Below are positions 8,920-16,302 of a DNA stretch of 32,057 nt, one piece after another. The position numbers and the translations under genes are program-made. Within the stretch, counting starts at the first letter, position 1; the number at the start of each line of letters is the position of its first letter. A model generated the notes under the pieces. It was not told the origin of the DNA, searched no databases, and saw only the letters and a list, made by a program, of their open reading frames with translations. Source of the stretch: Planctomycetota bacterium (GTDB lineage: Bacteria > Planctomycetota > Planctomycetia > Pirellulales > PNKZ01); the NCBI GenBank assembly GCA_017303535.1, contig JAFLCO010000029.1, positions 1 through 32,057 on the forward strand, written 5' to 3'.

Positions 8920-10470
8920 CTAGGGAGTGATATCAGTCGTGTTCGACACCGCAATTCGATCGCCGTTCTTCAGGCCGTCGCGACCGCCGACGATCAGCCT
9001 ATCCGTCGGCGTGAGGCCCTCGACAATCTCGACTAGTCCATTCTCGCCAGCACGTCCCAACTGAACCGTGCGCTGTTGGGCACGACCGTCGGGCAAGGCA
9101 ATCCAAACCACTTGACCGCCTTCCGCAGGCGACACGAGATCTTTTCGGACCAGTAGTCTTTCGGGCGCGCTCTTCTTTTCACCTGTCGATTCCGGTTTCG
9201 CAGGCGCGAGGAAAGTAGCGCTCACGAGCATCTCGGGGCGCACCGTAAGCGGCGGGTTCTTGATCGCCACCTTCACTTCAAGCGTGTTCTTTTGAATGTT
9301 GGCAATCGACGTCGGCTGTAGGACGAATCCTTCCATCGGCGCCTTCACCGACGCCGTTTCGATGCGCACTGGTTGTCCCGCTTCGACCGCGGCAACATCG
9401 TCTAAGCGAACGTCGGCCCTAATCTGCAACATATTGGGATCGTAGAGTGTGACGATCGTCGCAGCACCCAAAGCAGCGGCTCCTTCCATTGCTGTAACAC
9501 GTGTTCCCGGGCGGGCTGCTAACTGCAGCACTCGACCGTCCCTCGGTGCTCGAATGATCGTTCGCTCTAACATGAGTTTGGCCCGTTCGGCAGCAAGTAG
9601 AGATTGTTGCTGCCGAGCAATGGCCGCTTCGCGTTTGGCCCGCGTGTCGGCAACGCCGCGCGACTCGTCGATGAGAAGTCGCCGTTGCTCAGCGAGTGCG
9701 ACTTGCTTGCGGCAGAGCGTCTCCACCTCACGTTCCAAACGCGGAGTGCGCTGTTTCAGCTCCGCGAGTTCAGCTTCGGCCGATGTGAAATCGCTTTCCG
9801 CTTGTTGAAGCAGCCGCTCGGCAATTCCGCCGGCGGCGGCTCGCTTTCCATCCAGATTCCGCTGAGCGAAATCTAAGCGCGCTTTAGCTGATTCGATCAG
9901 AAACGGTACTTTCGCGAGTTCGGTTTCCGTTTTCGCCAAGAGCGAATCTGCTTCGGCAAGCGCCGCGTCGAGATGCACTGGGTTAGCCATGCGCAACTCG
10001 GCCGCTTTGAGTTCTGCGTCCATACTGGCCACCTCGGCTTGCCTTAACGCCGACACCGCCTCTGCGTCGCGCAGCGCCAACTTGGCGTCGGACTCGATCA
10101 GCTGTGCAATCGGTTCGCCAGCCTTCACCGCTTGTCCTTCGACGACAAACAGTTTCTCGACGACACCTTCCGTCAGCGCCGTCACGAGCATCGGCGTGGG
10201 ACGAGGTTCGATCCAGCCGGCTGCCTGAAACAGAGGCGTTCCCTCCTGACGGAGTTCGCCCCGCATCGTCACAACGGGTACCACCGTCACGGACTTGCGC
10301 GGCAAAAGCTGATCACGGGCCGCCCAAGCGACGAGCACCGCGAAGCCCAGCAAGATGCCTCCCGACAGGACGTAGCGACTGAAAAACGATCGTCGACGTC
10401 GACTGGGTGCGCTCGCACCGCGATCCGGTCTAGCTCGGGCAAGTTGACTGAGATCGACTGCCGTCGTCAT
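8920..10470 (-). CDS. HlyD/MacA/DevB-like adaptor of the ABC exporter
   Basis: A 516-residue membrane-fusion protein. An Arg-rich cytoplasmic start ([11 protein letters not shown]) and one helix ([15 protein letters not shown]) precede a lipoyl half-motif ([26 protein letters not shown]). A very long Ala/Glu/Leu-rich coiled coil follows (about residues 130-300), then the second lipoyl half ([19 protein letters not shown]), beta-barrel and C-terminal proximal domains. The long hairpin fits adaptors that reach a TolC-type channel, as MacA and DevB do. GGAGGAG lies seven bases before the ATG. With the neighbouring ATPase and two permeases it forms a tripartite efflux system. No outer-membrane channel is encoded in this block, and the TolC-family gene at 17037 is the nearest candidate. 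Confidence 0.92.
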   Translation of the reverse strand: MTTAVDLSQLARARPDRGASAPSRRRRSFFSRYVLSGGILLGFAVLVAWAARDQLLPRKSVTVVPVVTMRGELRQEGTPLFQAAGWIEPRPTPMLVTALTEGVVEKLFVVEGQAVKAGEPIAQLIESDAKLALRDAEAVSALRQAEVASMDAELKAAELRMANPVHLDAALAEADSLLAKTETELAKVPFLIESAKARLDFAQRNLDGKRAAAGGIAERLLQQAESDFTSAEAELAELKQRTPRLEREVETLCRKQVALAEQRRLLIDESRGVADTRAKREAAIARQQQSLLAAERAKLMLERTIIRAPRDGRVLQLAARPGTRVTAMEGAAALGAATIVTLYDPNMLQIRADVRLDDVAAVEAGQPVRIETASVKAPMEGFVLQPTSIANIQKNTLEVKVAIKNPPLTVRPEMLVSATFLAPAKPESTGEKKSAPERLLVRKDLVSPAEGGQVVWIALPDGRAQQRTVQLGRAGENGLVEIVEGLTPTDRLIVGGRDGLKNGDRIAVSNTTDITP

Positions 10471-10512
10471 GGTTCTTCTCCTCCGAATCGATGTGCTGCC
10501 GTCGGTATCGGC

Positions 10513-11013
10513 TTAATTTCGTACGAAGATTTGCTTTGCCGTCACGCTCAAGCTGCCGTCTTCGCCGGTCTTGGCAGTCCCTTTAACGACGACGGTCGCC
10601 AGCTCTTTCACTCCCAGCAGATCATTCGCGCCGGTCATGACCGGTTTGCCGCTCGCGTCGTTCACCTTGATCGTGGCGATGTTTTCCTTCACGGTGTTCG
10701 GCTCGCAACAGTAGTCCCACGGCGTGGGGCAGCCCTCGGCGGCTCCGCACGGAGCGATTTTGGGATCCACAATCGTGAACGCGGCCATGCCGGAAACAAA
10801 CGGCTTATCGGAACCACCGATTCGACCGACGAGCACAATCTCGCCGCCGTCTTTGGCAGTCTTACGTGCCTCGCCGACTCCAACGGCGCCTTGCGGTTCC
10901 GTCGTAACGAGCACGTCGCTCTTCGCAACCGGTGCCGATGCTCCGTCCTTCCCGCAGCCGACGAACAGCAACGTCGCCAAACCCAGCGAGCAAAGTGAAA
11001 TCGCTAACTTCAT
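10513..11013 (-). CDS. Cys-rich lipoprotein with CPTPWDYCCE core
   Basis: A 166-residue lipoprotein with a short signal sequence and lipobox LFVGC (Cys20). The mature protein looks like a small beta-rich fold carrying a cysteine cluster (Cys89, Cys95, Cys102, Cys103) in PCGAAEGCPTPWDYCCE. This could be a metal site or disulfide-bonded loop. Proteins with this core are, to my knowledge, recurrent in planctomycetes, but their function is not established. The gene sits between the permease gene (11052) and the adaptor gene (10470), with gaps of about 40 bases, so it is probably a dedicated periplasmic part of this ABC exporter. A substrate-binding or metal-handing role is inferred. Confidence 0.8.
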   Translation of the reverse strand: MKLAISLCSLGLATLLFVGCGKDGASAPVAKSDVLVTTEPQGAVGVGEARKTAKDGGEIVLVGRIGGSDKPFVSGMAAFTIVDPKIAPCGAAEGCPTPWDYCCEPNTVKENIATIKVNDASGKPVMTGANDLLGVKELATVVVKGTAKTGEDGSLSVTAKQIFVRN

Positions 11014-11051
11014 TGTTCCGTCTCCTATGAATTCAAGAAAGAAATGATTCG

Positions 11052-12218
11052 TTAAACCGCTTTCAAACTCTGGGCCACCGGCATACGCAACGCTTTAAGT
11101 GCAGGCGGCAATGCCCCCAGCACTCCGAGCGACAAGCCAACGCCGCAACCAATCAAGATCGACACTCCGTCGATCCGTAACGTGAAAGCCCCCATCGTGA
11201 ATCGCACGGCGACGCCGTTGAGCACGGCGAGCGCTGCGAAGCCTGCCAAGATGGAAGCACCCGCGGCTAAGAGGACGCCCTCCTGCACAATCCCGAGCAG
11301 TACCGCGCGCCGCCGATAACCGATGGCTTGCAAGGTAGCAATCTCACGCACACGGCCGGCCACTGCGCCGTACATCATGTTGAGCCCGGCAAAAACGCCC
11401 GCGCCGCTGACTAGCCAAACAATGATCCAGGCCAACCAACGCATCGGCCCGTAATGCTTCTGCAGAAGTTCGTAGTAGTTCGCTTCATCGACGGCCTGCA
11501 GTTCTAGGTCGACCCGCTCTTTGCAGAACAGCTCGACTTCGGCCGGTGAAGCGCCGTCTTGCAACAAGAGCGCCACCAAACTGAGATCTTGTCGTTTCAA
11601 CGTCTGCTGCAGTTCGTCGAGCGGACACCAGATCTCCGACTCAAAGGATGAACCGCCGGCGGCGAAACGACCGACGATGCGCCAGGTCTTACGCTCGAAC
11701 GTCAGCGACTCTCCGATCGCCAATTTTTCCGGATCGCAACCCAGCTTAGAAGCAGCCAACCGGCCCACGATGATTTCACCGGGGCCCGGCCAATGTCCTT
11801 CGACAATCTGGATCTTACGACGTACCAGAGGTGCCGTATTCGAGACCCCGCGAATTAAGCCGAGGCCGCCGTCGGCATTGCCAAGATCGATGCGGGTACC
11901 GAGGTACAGTTCTGGAGAAACATGCGGCACGCCAAACTGTTTGACAATGCCGTCGAGACTTGCCGTCATGAGGCCCGGCGTTCGCGCCGCAATCGAAGAG
12001 TTCTCGATGTTTTCCTCAGCATTCACTGAGTAAACGAGCACGACGTTGGCATCGCCGCTCACGGTCAGCGAGGTTTCGAGCCCCCGAATGAACCCGACGA
12101 CGACGAATACCAACAGGACCACGGTGGCCAGTGCCAGCAGCGTCAGCGCAGAGCGGAGCGGCCGTCGCATTAGGTTGCGGACGCCGTAGTCCCACGGAAG
12201 TAGTCGACGCTGAAACAT
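11052..12218 (-). CDS. FtsX/MacB-type ABC permease, second copy in block
   Basis: A 388-residue permease with the same layout as the 7034-8188 product: N-terminal helix (about residues 18-40), periplasmic domain of roughly 220 residues, and three C-terminal helices. The coupling segment [20 protein letters not shown] is conserved. The two permeases probably form a heterodimer with the LolD-type ATPase, as LolC and LolE do. The frame extends 37 codons upstream, but the ATG at 12218 is preferred: AAGGA lies before it, the upstream part is charged and unlike the family, and the start then follows the preceding gene by 26 bases. Periplasmic cysteines occur at [15 protein letters not shown] and LFCKER. 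Confidence 0.9.
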   Translation of the reverse strand: MFQRRLLPWDYGVRNLMRRPLRSALTLLALATVVLLVFVVVGFIRGLETSLTVSGDANVVLVYSVNAEENIENSSIAARTPGLMTASLDGIVKQFGVPHVSPELYLGTRIDLGNADGGLGLIRGVSNTAPLVRRKIQIVEGHWPGPGEIIVGRLAASKLGCDPEKLAIGESLTFERKTWRIVGRFAAGGSSFESEIWCPLDELQQTLKRQDLSLVALLLQDGASPAEVELFCKERVDLELQAVDEANYYELLQKHYGPMRWLAWIIVWLVSGAGVFAGLNMMYGAVAGRVREIATLQAIGYRRRAVLLGIVQEGVLLAAGASILAGFAALAVLNGVAVRFTMGAFTLRIDGVSILIGCGVGLSLGVLGALPPALKALRMPVAQSLKAV

Positions 12219-12244
12219 CGTGCAGTCCTTAGTCGTGGTGAACG

Positions 12245-12574
12245 CTAGTTTTGCGGCTGTGCCGTATAGGTGCCCGTTGCGTCGACGAGTTTCTTGGGGG
12301 TCTTGCCGATTTCGTTCATCGCATCCCACAAAACACGCGACGAGATGCCGTCGGATTTTGGTGTCACCGTGACGGTCTTTCTAGCAATGTCGCACTTCAC
12401 GGCGGCGACTTCCGGCATTTGCGACAGTCGAGCCGTGATCTTCTTCACGCAACCGCCGCACATTTCACCGACGTCCATGACCGTCGCGGTCGATTCGGCG
12501 GCGCTCCCCGGCGAACCCGAAATACAAACTGCAAATGCCAACATGGCGGAAGCAAAAAGACGGCGCGAGATCAT
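12245..12574 (-). CDS. Secreted heavy-metal-associated (HMA) domain protein
   Basis: A 109-residue protein made of a signal peptide (cut near SAA, residue 25) and one HMA domain. The metal-binding loop GEMCGGC has Cys39 and Cys42 in the CxxC pattern that binds soft metals such as Cu(I), Zn(II) or Hg(II). A later LWDAM segment lies in the second helix. A longer frame upstream exists, but the ATG at 12574 is chosen because GGGGAG precedes it by seven bases and the signal peptide follows directly. It is 26 bases upstream of an ABC permease gene. It is therefore probably a periplasmic metal chaperone delivering cargo to that exporter. The protein at 18489-18839 appears to be a diverged relative. 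Confidence 0.88.
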   Translation of the reverse strand: MISRRLFASAMLAFAVCISGSPGSAAESTATVMDVGEMCGGCVKKITARLSQMPEVAAVKCDIARKTVTVTPKSDGISSRVLWDAMNEIGKTPKKLVDATGTYTAQPQN

Positions 12575-12727
12575 GGTCGGACTCCCCAAAAAGTGAAAAG
12601 GCAAAGTAAAGTACGACACGACGAAAACAATTGAATCGAGCCGGAAGTGCGCGCGAACGAGTGCGCAATCCATTGCATACGCACGGGTCGAGGCGGCAAG
12701 CGCAAGAGGCGCTAGAGAAGGCGACGT

Positions 12728-13144
12728 TTATCGCCGCAGATTGCCGTGGAACACCACGATCTGGCGTCCGCTTAGAACGGACCTGGGTGGCGATCCCAGC
12801 ATTTCGACGGAATATTCACGACCAGCCGGCGGCACCGACAGATCAAGCAAGTCTACATTTGTTGCGAGAAGCAAATGGATCGCCAACTCAATCGGAGAAT
12901 GCTCCGCACTTGCCAATGCGCCGTCACAAAGACAGTTGCTGCAGTCGCAAGCATCCGGGCTTTCACTCGAATTCACCGGCGTCGTCACCGATTCGCCCCG
13001 AGGCGTTTGCTCGTGTCGGCAACATCCGCACTTTCGCGGAGCCGGCTTCGACTCAGCGCAAATAGTTGCCGAAGCAGCGAGGCACCGAATGGGGCACCAC
13101 AGCAGCGAGGCAACAAGGCAGAGTGTGAGCAGTCCGCGAAGCAT
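12728..13144 (-). CDS. Cys-rich small secreted protein, first gene of the ABC block
   Basis: A 138-residue protein with a signal peptide (LRGLLTLCLVASLLWCPIRCLAAS) and eleven cysteines. Two clusters in the mature part, KCGCC and CDCSNCLCDG, look like metal-thiolate sites. It resembles in design, and weakly in the NCLCDGAL region, the Cys-rich proteins that head the other two blocks (6289-6756 and 13508-13993), but lacks their LWHA and RPPSLR motifs. No Shine-Dalgarno sequence is seen, and the nearest promoter-like sequence would give a nearly leaderless transcript. The gap to the HMA gene is about 150 bases. Function unknown. A periplasmic metal buffer is inferred. Confidence 0.7.
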   Translation of the reverse strand: MLRGLLTLCLVASLLWCPIRCLAASATICAESKPAPRKCGCCRHEQTPRGESVTTPVNSSESPDACDCSNCLCDGALASAEHSPIELAIHLLLATNVDLLDLSVPPAGREYSVEMLGSPPRSVLSGRQIVVFHGNLRR

Positions 13145-13153
13145 AGTGAATTG

Positions 13154-13182
13154 ATAGTACCCGCCTCTGGCGGCCCTAACAA
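13154..13182 (-). promoter_or_regulatory. Candidate promoter of the ABC block with dyad in spacer
   Basis: On the minus strand TTGTTA (13177-13182) and TACTAT (13154-13159) are 17 bases apart. The spacer holds the inverted repeat CCGCC-TCT-GGCGG (13161-13173), a possible repressor or activator site. The predicted start of transcription lies within a few bases of the ATG at 13144, which has no Shine-Dalgarno site. Box matches are only moderate. Confidence 0.3.
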
Positions 13183-13213
13183 TACGGCATTTGTCGGCAC
13201 ATCACGACACTAG

Positions 13214-13432
13214 TCACGACGATCTAACGATGGTGACAAAACAATTGTAATCCGGTTGCTTTTGGTCGGCGATTGAAGTAATGCCATCATTGAGAAGTCC
13301 TTGGGAGTGTAGATGCTCCAAAAAATCTCGCAAATTCTGCTCGTAAGTTCCGTTGTCGTAACACTTGAATAGACCTTCTCTTAACTTGCTTGCGGCTGAC
13401 GCCGGCACGCCGCCTTGCGAGCTGTTGCGCAC
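13214..13432 (-). CDS. Possible small or frameshifted gene in the divergent spacer
   Basis: An open frame of 72 codons from a GTG at 13432. From about residue 15 it reads like a real protein (KLREGLFKCYDNGTYEQN, then NLRDFLEHLHSQGLLNDG) but matches no family I recognise. Its first residues look less natural. A second minus-strand frame starting with ATG at 13451 (MSNMESRAQQLARRRAGV) runs into the same region one frame away and stops at 13287, so the two may be halves of one gene broken by a frameshift near 13400. That ATG overlaps the promoter candidate at 13444-13472, which argues against an active gene. No Shine-Dalgarno site was seen. Confidence 0.3.
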   Translation of the reverse strand: MRNSSQGGVPASAASKLREGLFKCYDNGTYEQNLRDFLEHLHSQGLLNDGITSIADQKQPDYNCFVTIVRSS

Positions 13433-13443
13433 GGGATTCCATA

Positions 13444-13472
13444 TTGCTCATGCGTTCTACTACCGATATAAG
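13444..13472 (+). promoter_or_regulatory. Candidate promoter of the plus-strand block, sharing ACCGATATAAG
   Basis: TTGCTC (13444-13449) and TATAAG (13467-13472) are 17 bases apart, and the -10 box ends 35 bases before the GTG at 13508. The eleven bases ACCGATATAAG (13462-13472) are identical to those over the -10 box of the paralogous gene at 6756, where the same spacing occurs. The -35 box is poor, which fits a promoter needing an activator. Confidence 0.45.
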
Positions 13473-13497
13473 CCAAAAGATCGATGAAATGAGATTT

Positions 13498-13501
13498 GAG
13501 G
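13498..13501 (+). promoter_or_regulatory. Ribosome binding site deciding a GTG start
   Basis: GAGG with a six-base spacer to the GTG at 13508. It supports that GTG over the in-frame TTG at 13496, and the paralogue at 6756 starts at the equivalent codon. Confidence 0.5.
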
Positions 13502-13507
13502 TGCCGT

Positions 13508-13993
13508 GTGCTTCGTTTTATGACATCCCTGATGACCGCTGCGACCGTGCTTTGGCACGCCGTTGTCGGTTGCCAGACATGCCATAGTCGTCACGTTGAA
13601 GCACGTGCGGACCACGGCACAGTCTCAGAATGCTGCAACACTTTCACCTGCCGACGCAACGATTGCACCTGCAAGTCACGCAGCTGCAAAGCTCATGAAT
13701 CGTCGACTAAACGTGAAGTTTGTACGGCCGGAACGTCTTCGTGCGTCGTTCAGAATGATAGCCATGAGTTGCCGAGCGAACCCTGCGACGGCTCCAGTTG
13801 CTTGTCCTGCTCATCGAAATCCATTCCGATGGAACGGCCCTTTTTCCGCGATTGTGCTGTCAGCTGGCTTGCGAGCGCGGATCTATTGGTAATCGACGGT
13901 CGGCACTTGTCGGCGTCGCGCACGGCACGTCCGATGGACGACAGACCTCCTTCCTTACGCTCGCACTTGGCGTTACGTATTCTCTTGATCTGA
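13508..13993 (+). CDS. Cys-rich small secreted protein, first gene of the plus-strand block
   Basis: A 161-residue protein with about 14 cysteines. Its N-terminus VLRFMTSLMTAATVLWHAVVGC aligns without gaps with that of the 6289-6756 protein (shared VLR, L.TA, VLWHA.VGC). It is followed by Cys clusters (GCQTCHSRH, SECC, CTCKSRSC, CLSCSS) and a DRPPSLRSHLALRILLI tail, also shared. The start is GTG with GAGG six bases upstream. It opens the plus-strand block and has a promoter element in common with its paralogue. The family is unassigned. The hydrophobic LWHA stretch could be a signal peptide or a membrane anchor, with the Cys-rich part in the periplasm binding metal. Its function and any link to regulation are unknown. 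Confidence 0.8.
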   Translation: MLRFMTSLMTAATVLWHAVVGCQTCHSRHVEARADHGTVSECCNTFTCRRNDCTCKSRSCKAHESSTKREVCTAGTSSCVVQNDSHELPSEPCDGSSCLSCSSKSIPMERPFFRDCAVSWLASADLLVIDGRHLSASRTARPMDDRPPSLRSHLALRILLI

Positions 13994-14171
13994 TGCAGCC
14001 CGGGTGAGCTTCTCTCTGCTCGTCCTACTTCGGGGCCGGCGTCGAGTTGCGGTTAGTCCGCATCGCGCACGTCATTCTCGCATCAAACACTAGCACTTTC
14101 TGCCAAAGCTGCTGCGCGCTCGGCTTCAACGCGTTCACTCCCAAGTGTTACGCCAAAAGCCGGCACGAGCC

Positions 14172-14187
14172 TCGCCGATCTCGGCGA
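14172..14187. promoter_or_regulatory. 16-base palindrome before the thioredoxin-fold gene
   Basis: TCGCCGA and TCGGCGA are exact reverse complements separated by TC. The site lies 66 bases before the ATG at 14254, where an operator would be expected, in the 260-base gap after the Cys-rich gene. No convincing promoter boxes were seen beside it. Confidence 0.25.
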
Positions 14188-14253
14188 CGATTTGCACCGA
14201 AAATCCGCATTTGTACTTGGACCACGTTTACCGCTTGCGAAAGGATTCACGCC

Positions 14254-15048
14254 ATGAAACTTCGTTCTCTCCTTTGTGTCGCTTCGATGACCTTCACGTT
14301 GATCGCACCGAGTTCGTTCGTCCGAGCACAGGCACCCGCCGCCGAAGCAAGTCAGGCGCAGGCTGCTCAAGCTCAGGCCGCTTCTCAAGGCAAGTTTGGA
14401 TTCTTGGTGTTCTATCGCGAAGACGACGATGCAACACGAGCAATGGCCAAAGCTGTTACGGACTTGGCGGCCCAACGTCCGGACACCGTACTACCGATCT
14501 TCGTACAGGTCACGAATCCGGCGGAGGCGGCCATCGTTCGCCAGTTCAACGTCGAACGCGCACCGATGCCTCTTGCGATCGCGACGGCTCCCAACGGTGC
14601 GATCACCGGAGCATTTCCGCAACGCGTTACGGCCGACCAACTCGCAGGCTCGTTTGTAACGCCGGCGATGTCGCACTGCATGAAGTCCATGCAGCAAGGA
14701 CGTTTGGTGTTCCTTTGCGTTCAAACAACGCCGCAAGCGGTTGTTCCGCAGGGCGTGAATGAGTTTCTAGCCGATCCGCAGTACGTAGGTCGCGGAGACG
14801 TCGTAACAGTGCAAGCCGGCGATCCGGCCGAAGCTCAGTTGCTGCAAGAATTGGCGGTGAACCCAACTGATCCTAACGGCACGAACACCGTGTTCTTCGC
14901 ACCGCCGGGCGTTTTGGTCGGCAAGTTTACAAGCGTGTCGGGCAAAGGCGAGATCGCCGCGGCACTGCATAAGGCCGGCAAGTGCTGCGATGACCCGAAC
15001 TGCAAACACGGGCATGCACAACAGCCGAAGCCGGGCGCCGTCCGCTAA
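14254..15048 (+). CDS. Secreted tandem thioredoxin-fold-like protein with Cys/His tail
   Basis: A 264-residue protein with a signal peptide (cut near VRAQA, residue 25) and an Ala/Gln-rich linker. Two similar halves follow (about 48-140 and 150-242). Each half has an FLVF/FLCV strand, an NPAEAAIV/DPAEAQLL helix, and a PNGAITGAF/PPGVLVGKF strand-turn-strand, the order expected of a thioredoxin-like fold. Neither half has a CxxC active site, so a redox role is unlikely. Cys142 and Cys155 lie between or in the halves. The tail CCDDPNCKHGH (244-254) is a likely metal site. The start at 14254 is chosen over an upstream frame because AAAGGA precedes it and the signal peptide begins there. It lies 30 bases before a cysteine-bearing ABC permease gene, so it may be that exporter's periplasmic binding partner. 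Confidence 0.75.
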   Translation: MKLRSLLCVASMTFTLIAPSSFVRAQAPAAEASQAQAAQAQAASQGKFGFLVFYREDDDATRAMAKAVTDLAAQRPDTVLPIFVQVTNPAEAAIVRQFNVERAPMPLAIATAPNGAITGAFPQRVTADQLAGSFVTPAMSHCMKSMQQGRLVFLCVQTTPQAVVPQGVNEFLADPQYVGRGDVVTVQAGDPAEAQLLQELAVNPTDPNGTNTVFFAPPGVLVGKFTSVSGKGEIAAALHKAGKCCDDPNCKHGHAQQPKPGAVR

Positions 15049-15078
15049 CTTCGTCTCTCACATTCAAAGGACCAAATC

Positions 15079-16299
15079 ATGAACCTTCGATCCATAGTTT
15101 GGAAAGAATTGCGAGAGCGGCCCACAGCCATGCTCACCGGCCTACTGGCAATCTTTCTCGGTGTGGCGGCACTCGTCGCTATTCGGCATGTCACGGTGTT
15201 TTCCGAGCAAGAAGTGGCGCAACAACTCTCGACGTTGGGCGCGAATATCCTCATCTTGCCGAAGAATGCGACCTTGCAGGACTACTACTCGGCGGATCTC
15301 AGCGAAGCAACGCTGCCTGAGTCCCATGCTTCGACGATCTTGATGGCGTCGTTGCCGGGCGTCGAGAAGTTGTCGCCCAAGTATTGCGTGCCGATCGACT
15401 TCGCCGGTAAGCAAACGATTCTCACCGGCATTCTTCCGCAGGAAGAATTTGAAGCGAAATCGGCATGGCAAAGCGTGTCGATGTTCTCCAAAACGAAGCA
15501 TGTCGGCTGCGCGAAGGCCGAGAGCTGCGGGCCGACGGACAACTCTCCGGAATCGCTCGCTTCGCGACGGTCTATCGAGAAGTTGGACGCTCACGAACTC
15601 GTTTTGGGCGCCGATGTCGCCACGAAATCCAACCTCAAGAGCGGTTCTTCGACCGTGCTCTTTGGTGAGCAGTTTCGGATAGTGGCTGTTCTTCCCTCCA
15701 CAGGCACAGTTGACGATGGGCGAATCTTTGGACATCTGCATACGATCCAACGATTAGCAAAAACGGGAGAGGTTGTCAGTGCAATTGAGGTACTCGGTTG
15801 CTGCGAAGACGCTGCTGGCCAGTTGGTGCCGCAGTTGTCAGCACTTTTACCGGACGCCAAAGTTGTAACGATCTCGCAAGTCGTACAAACGCAGGTCGGC
15901 GTGAATCGGCTCATGGCCAAGTCATCGATCTTCGTGTTGGGAGTACTCGTGTTGGTCGGCGGCACCAGCGTCGCCTCGTCGACGTCGTCGAATGTCCGCG
16001 AGCGCCGACGTGAGATCGGCACGCTCATGGCGCTCGGCGCCACGCCTGGGCTCGTGGCGCGTTTGTTCTTGACGAAGGCCGCGTGGTTGGGGCTCGTCGG
16101 CGGTGTTGCGGGGGTTGGAGTCGGCGTACTGATTGCCGTCGTCTTAGGTCCGCAGTGGGCCGGCGTATCAATCTCGCCACTTCCGTATCTGAGCATCGGC
16201 GCCGTCGCAGCCGCACTCGTCGTAGCACTCGCAGCCGCATTCTGGCCGGCCCTACGTGCCGCTCGTCTCGATCCTTGTACTTGCTTTCAGGACGCTTAA
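15079..16299 (+). CDS. FtsX-type ABC permease with cysteine-bearing periplasmic domain
   Basis: A 406-residue permease with one N-terminal helix (about 15-37), a periplasmic domain of about 240 residues and three C-terminal helices. The coupling segment NVRERRREIGTLMALGATPGLV is standard for the FtsX/LolE/MacB class. Unusual features are Cys103, a loop with Cys144 and Cys150 (HVGCAKAESCGP), a vicinal pair Cys241-Cys242 (GCCEDA) and a C-terminal DPCTCFQDA. Such cysteines are not a family hallmark and suggest contact with thiophilic metal or with the Cys-rich neighbours. AAAGGA precedes the ATG. The ATPase gene begins three bases after its stop. As only one permease is encoded here, the exporter is probably a homodimer. 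Confidence 0.9.
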   Translation: MNLRSIVWKELRERPTAMLTGLLAIFLGVAALVAIRHVTVFSEQEVAQQLSTLGANILILPKNATLQDYYSADLSEATLPESHASTILMASLPGVEKLSPKYCVPIDFAGKQTILTGILPQEEFEAKSAWQSVSMFSKTKHVGCAKAESCGPTDNSPESLASRRSIEKLDAHELVLGADVATKSNLKSGSSTVLFGEQFRIVAVLPSTGTVDDGRIFGHLHTIQRLAKTGEVVSAIEVLGCCEDAAGQLVPQLSALLPDAKVVTISQVVQTQVGVNRLMAKSSIFVLGVLVLVGGTSVASSTSSNVRERRREIGTLMALGATPGLVARLFLTKAAWLGLVGGVAGVGVGVLIAVVLGPQWAGVSISPLPYLSIGAVAAALVVALAAAFWPALRAARLDPCTCFQDA

Positions 16300-16302
16300 G
16301 AC

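Noticed and set aside
10132..10998. 288-codon plus-strand frame
   Set aside because: It crosses the adaptor gene and the lipoprotein gene on the other strand, both of which have clear motifs and ribosome sites. The translated sequence is Arg/His-rich low-quality protein.
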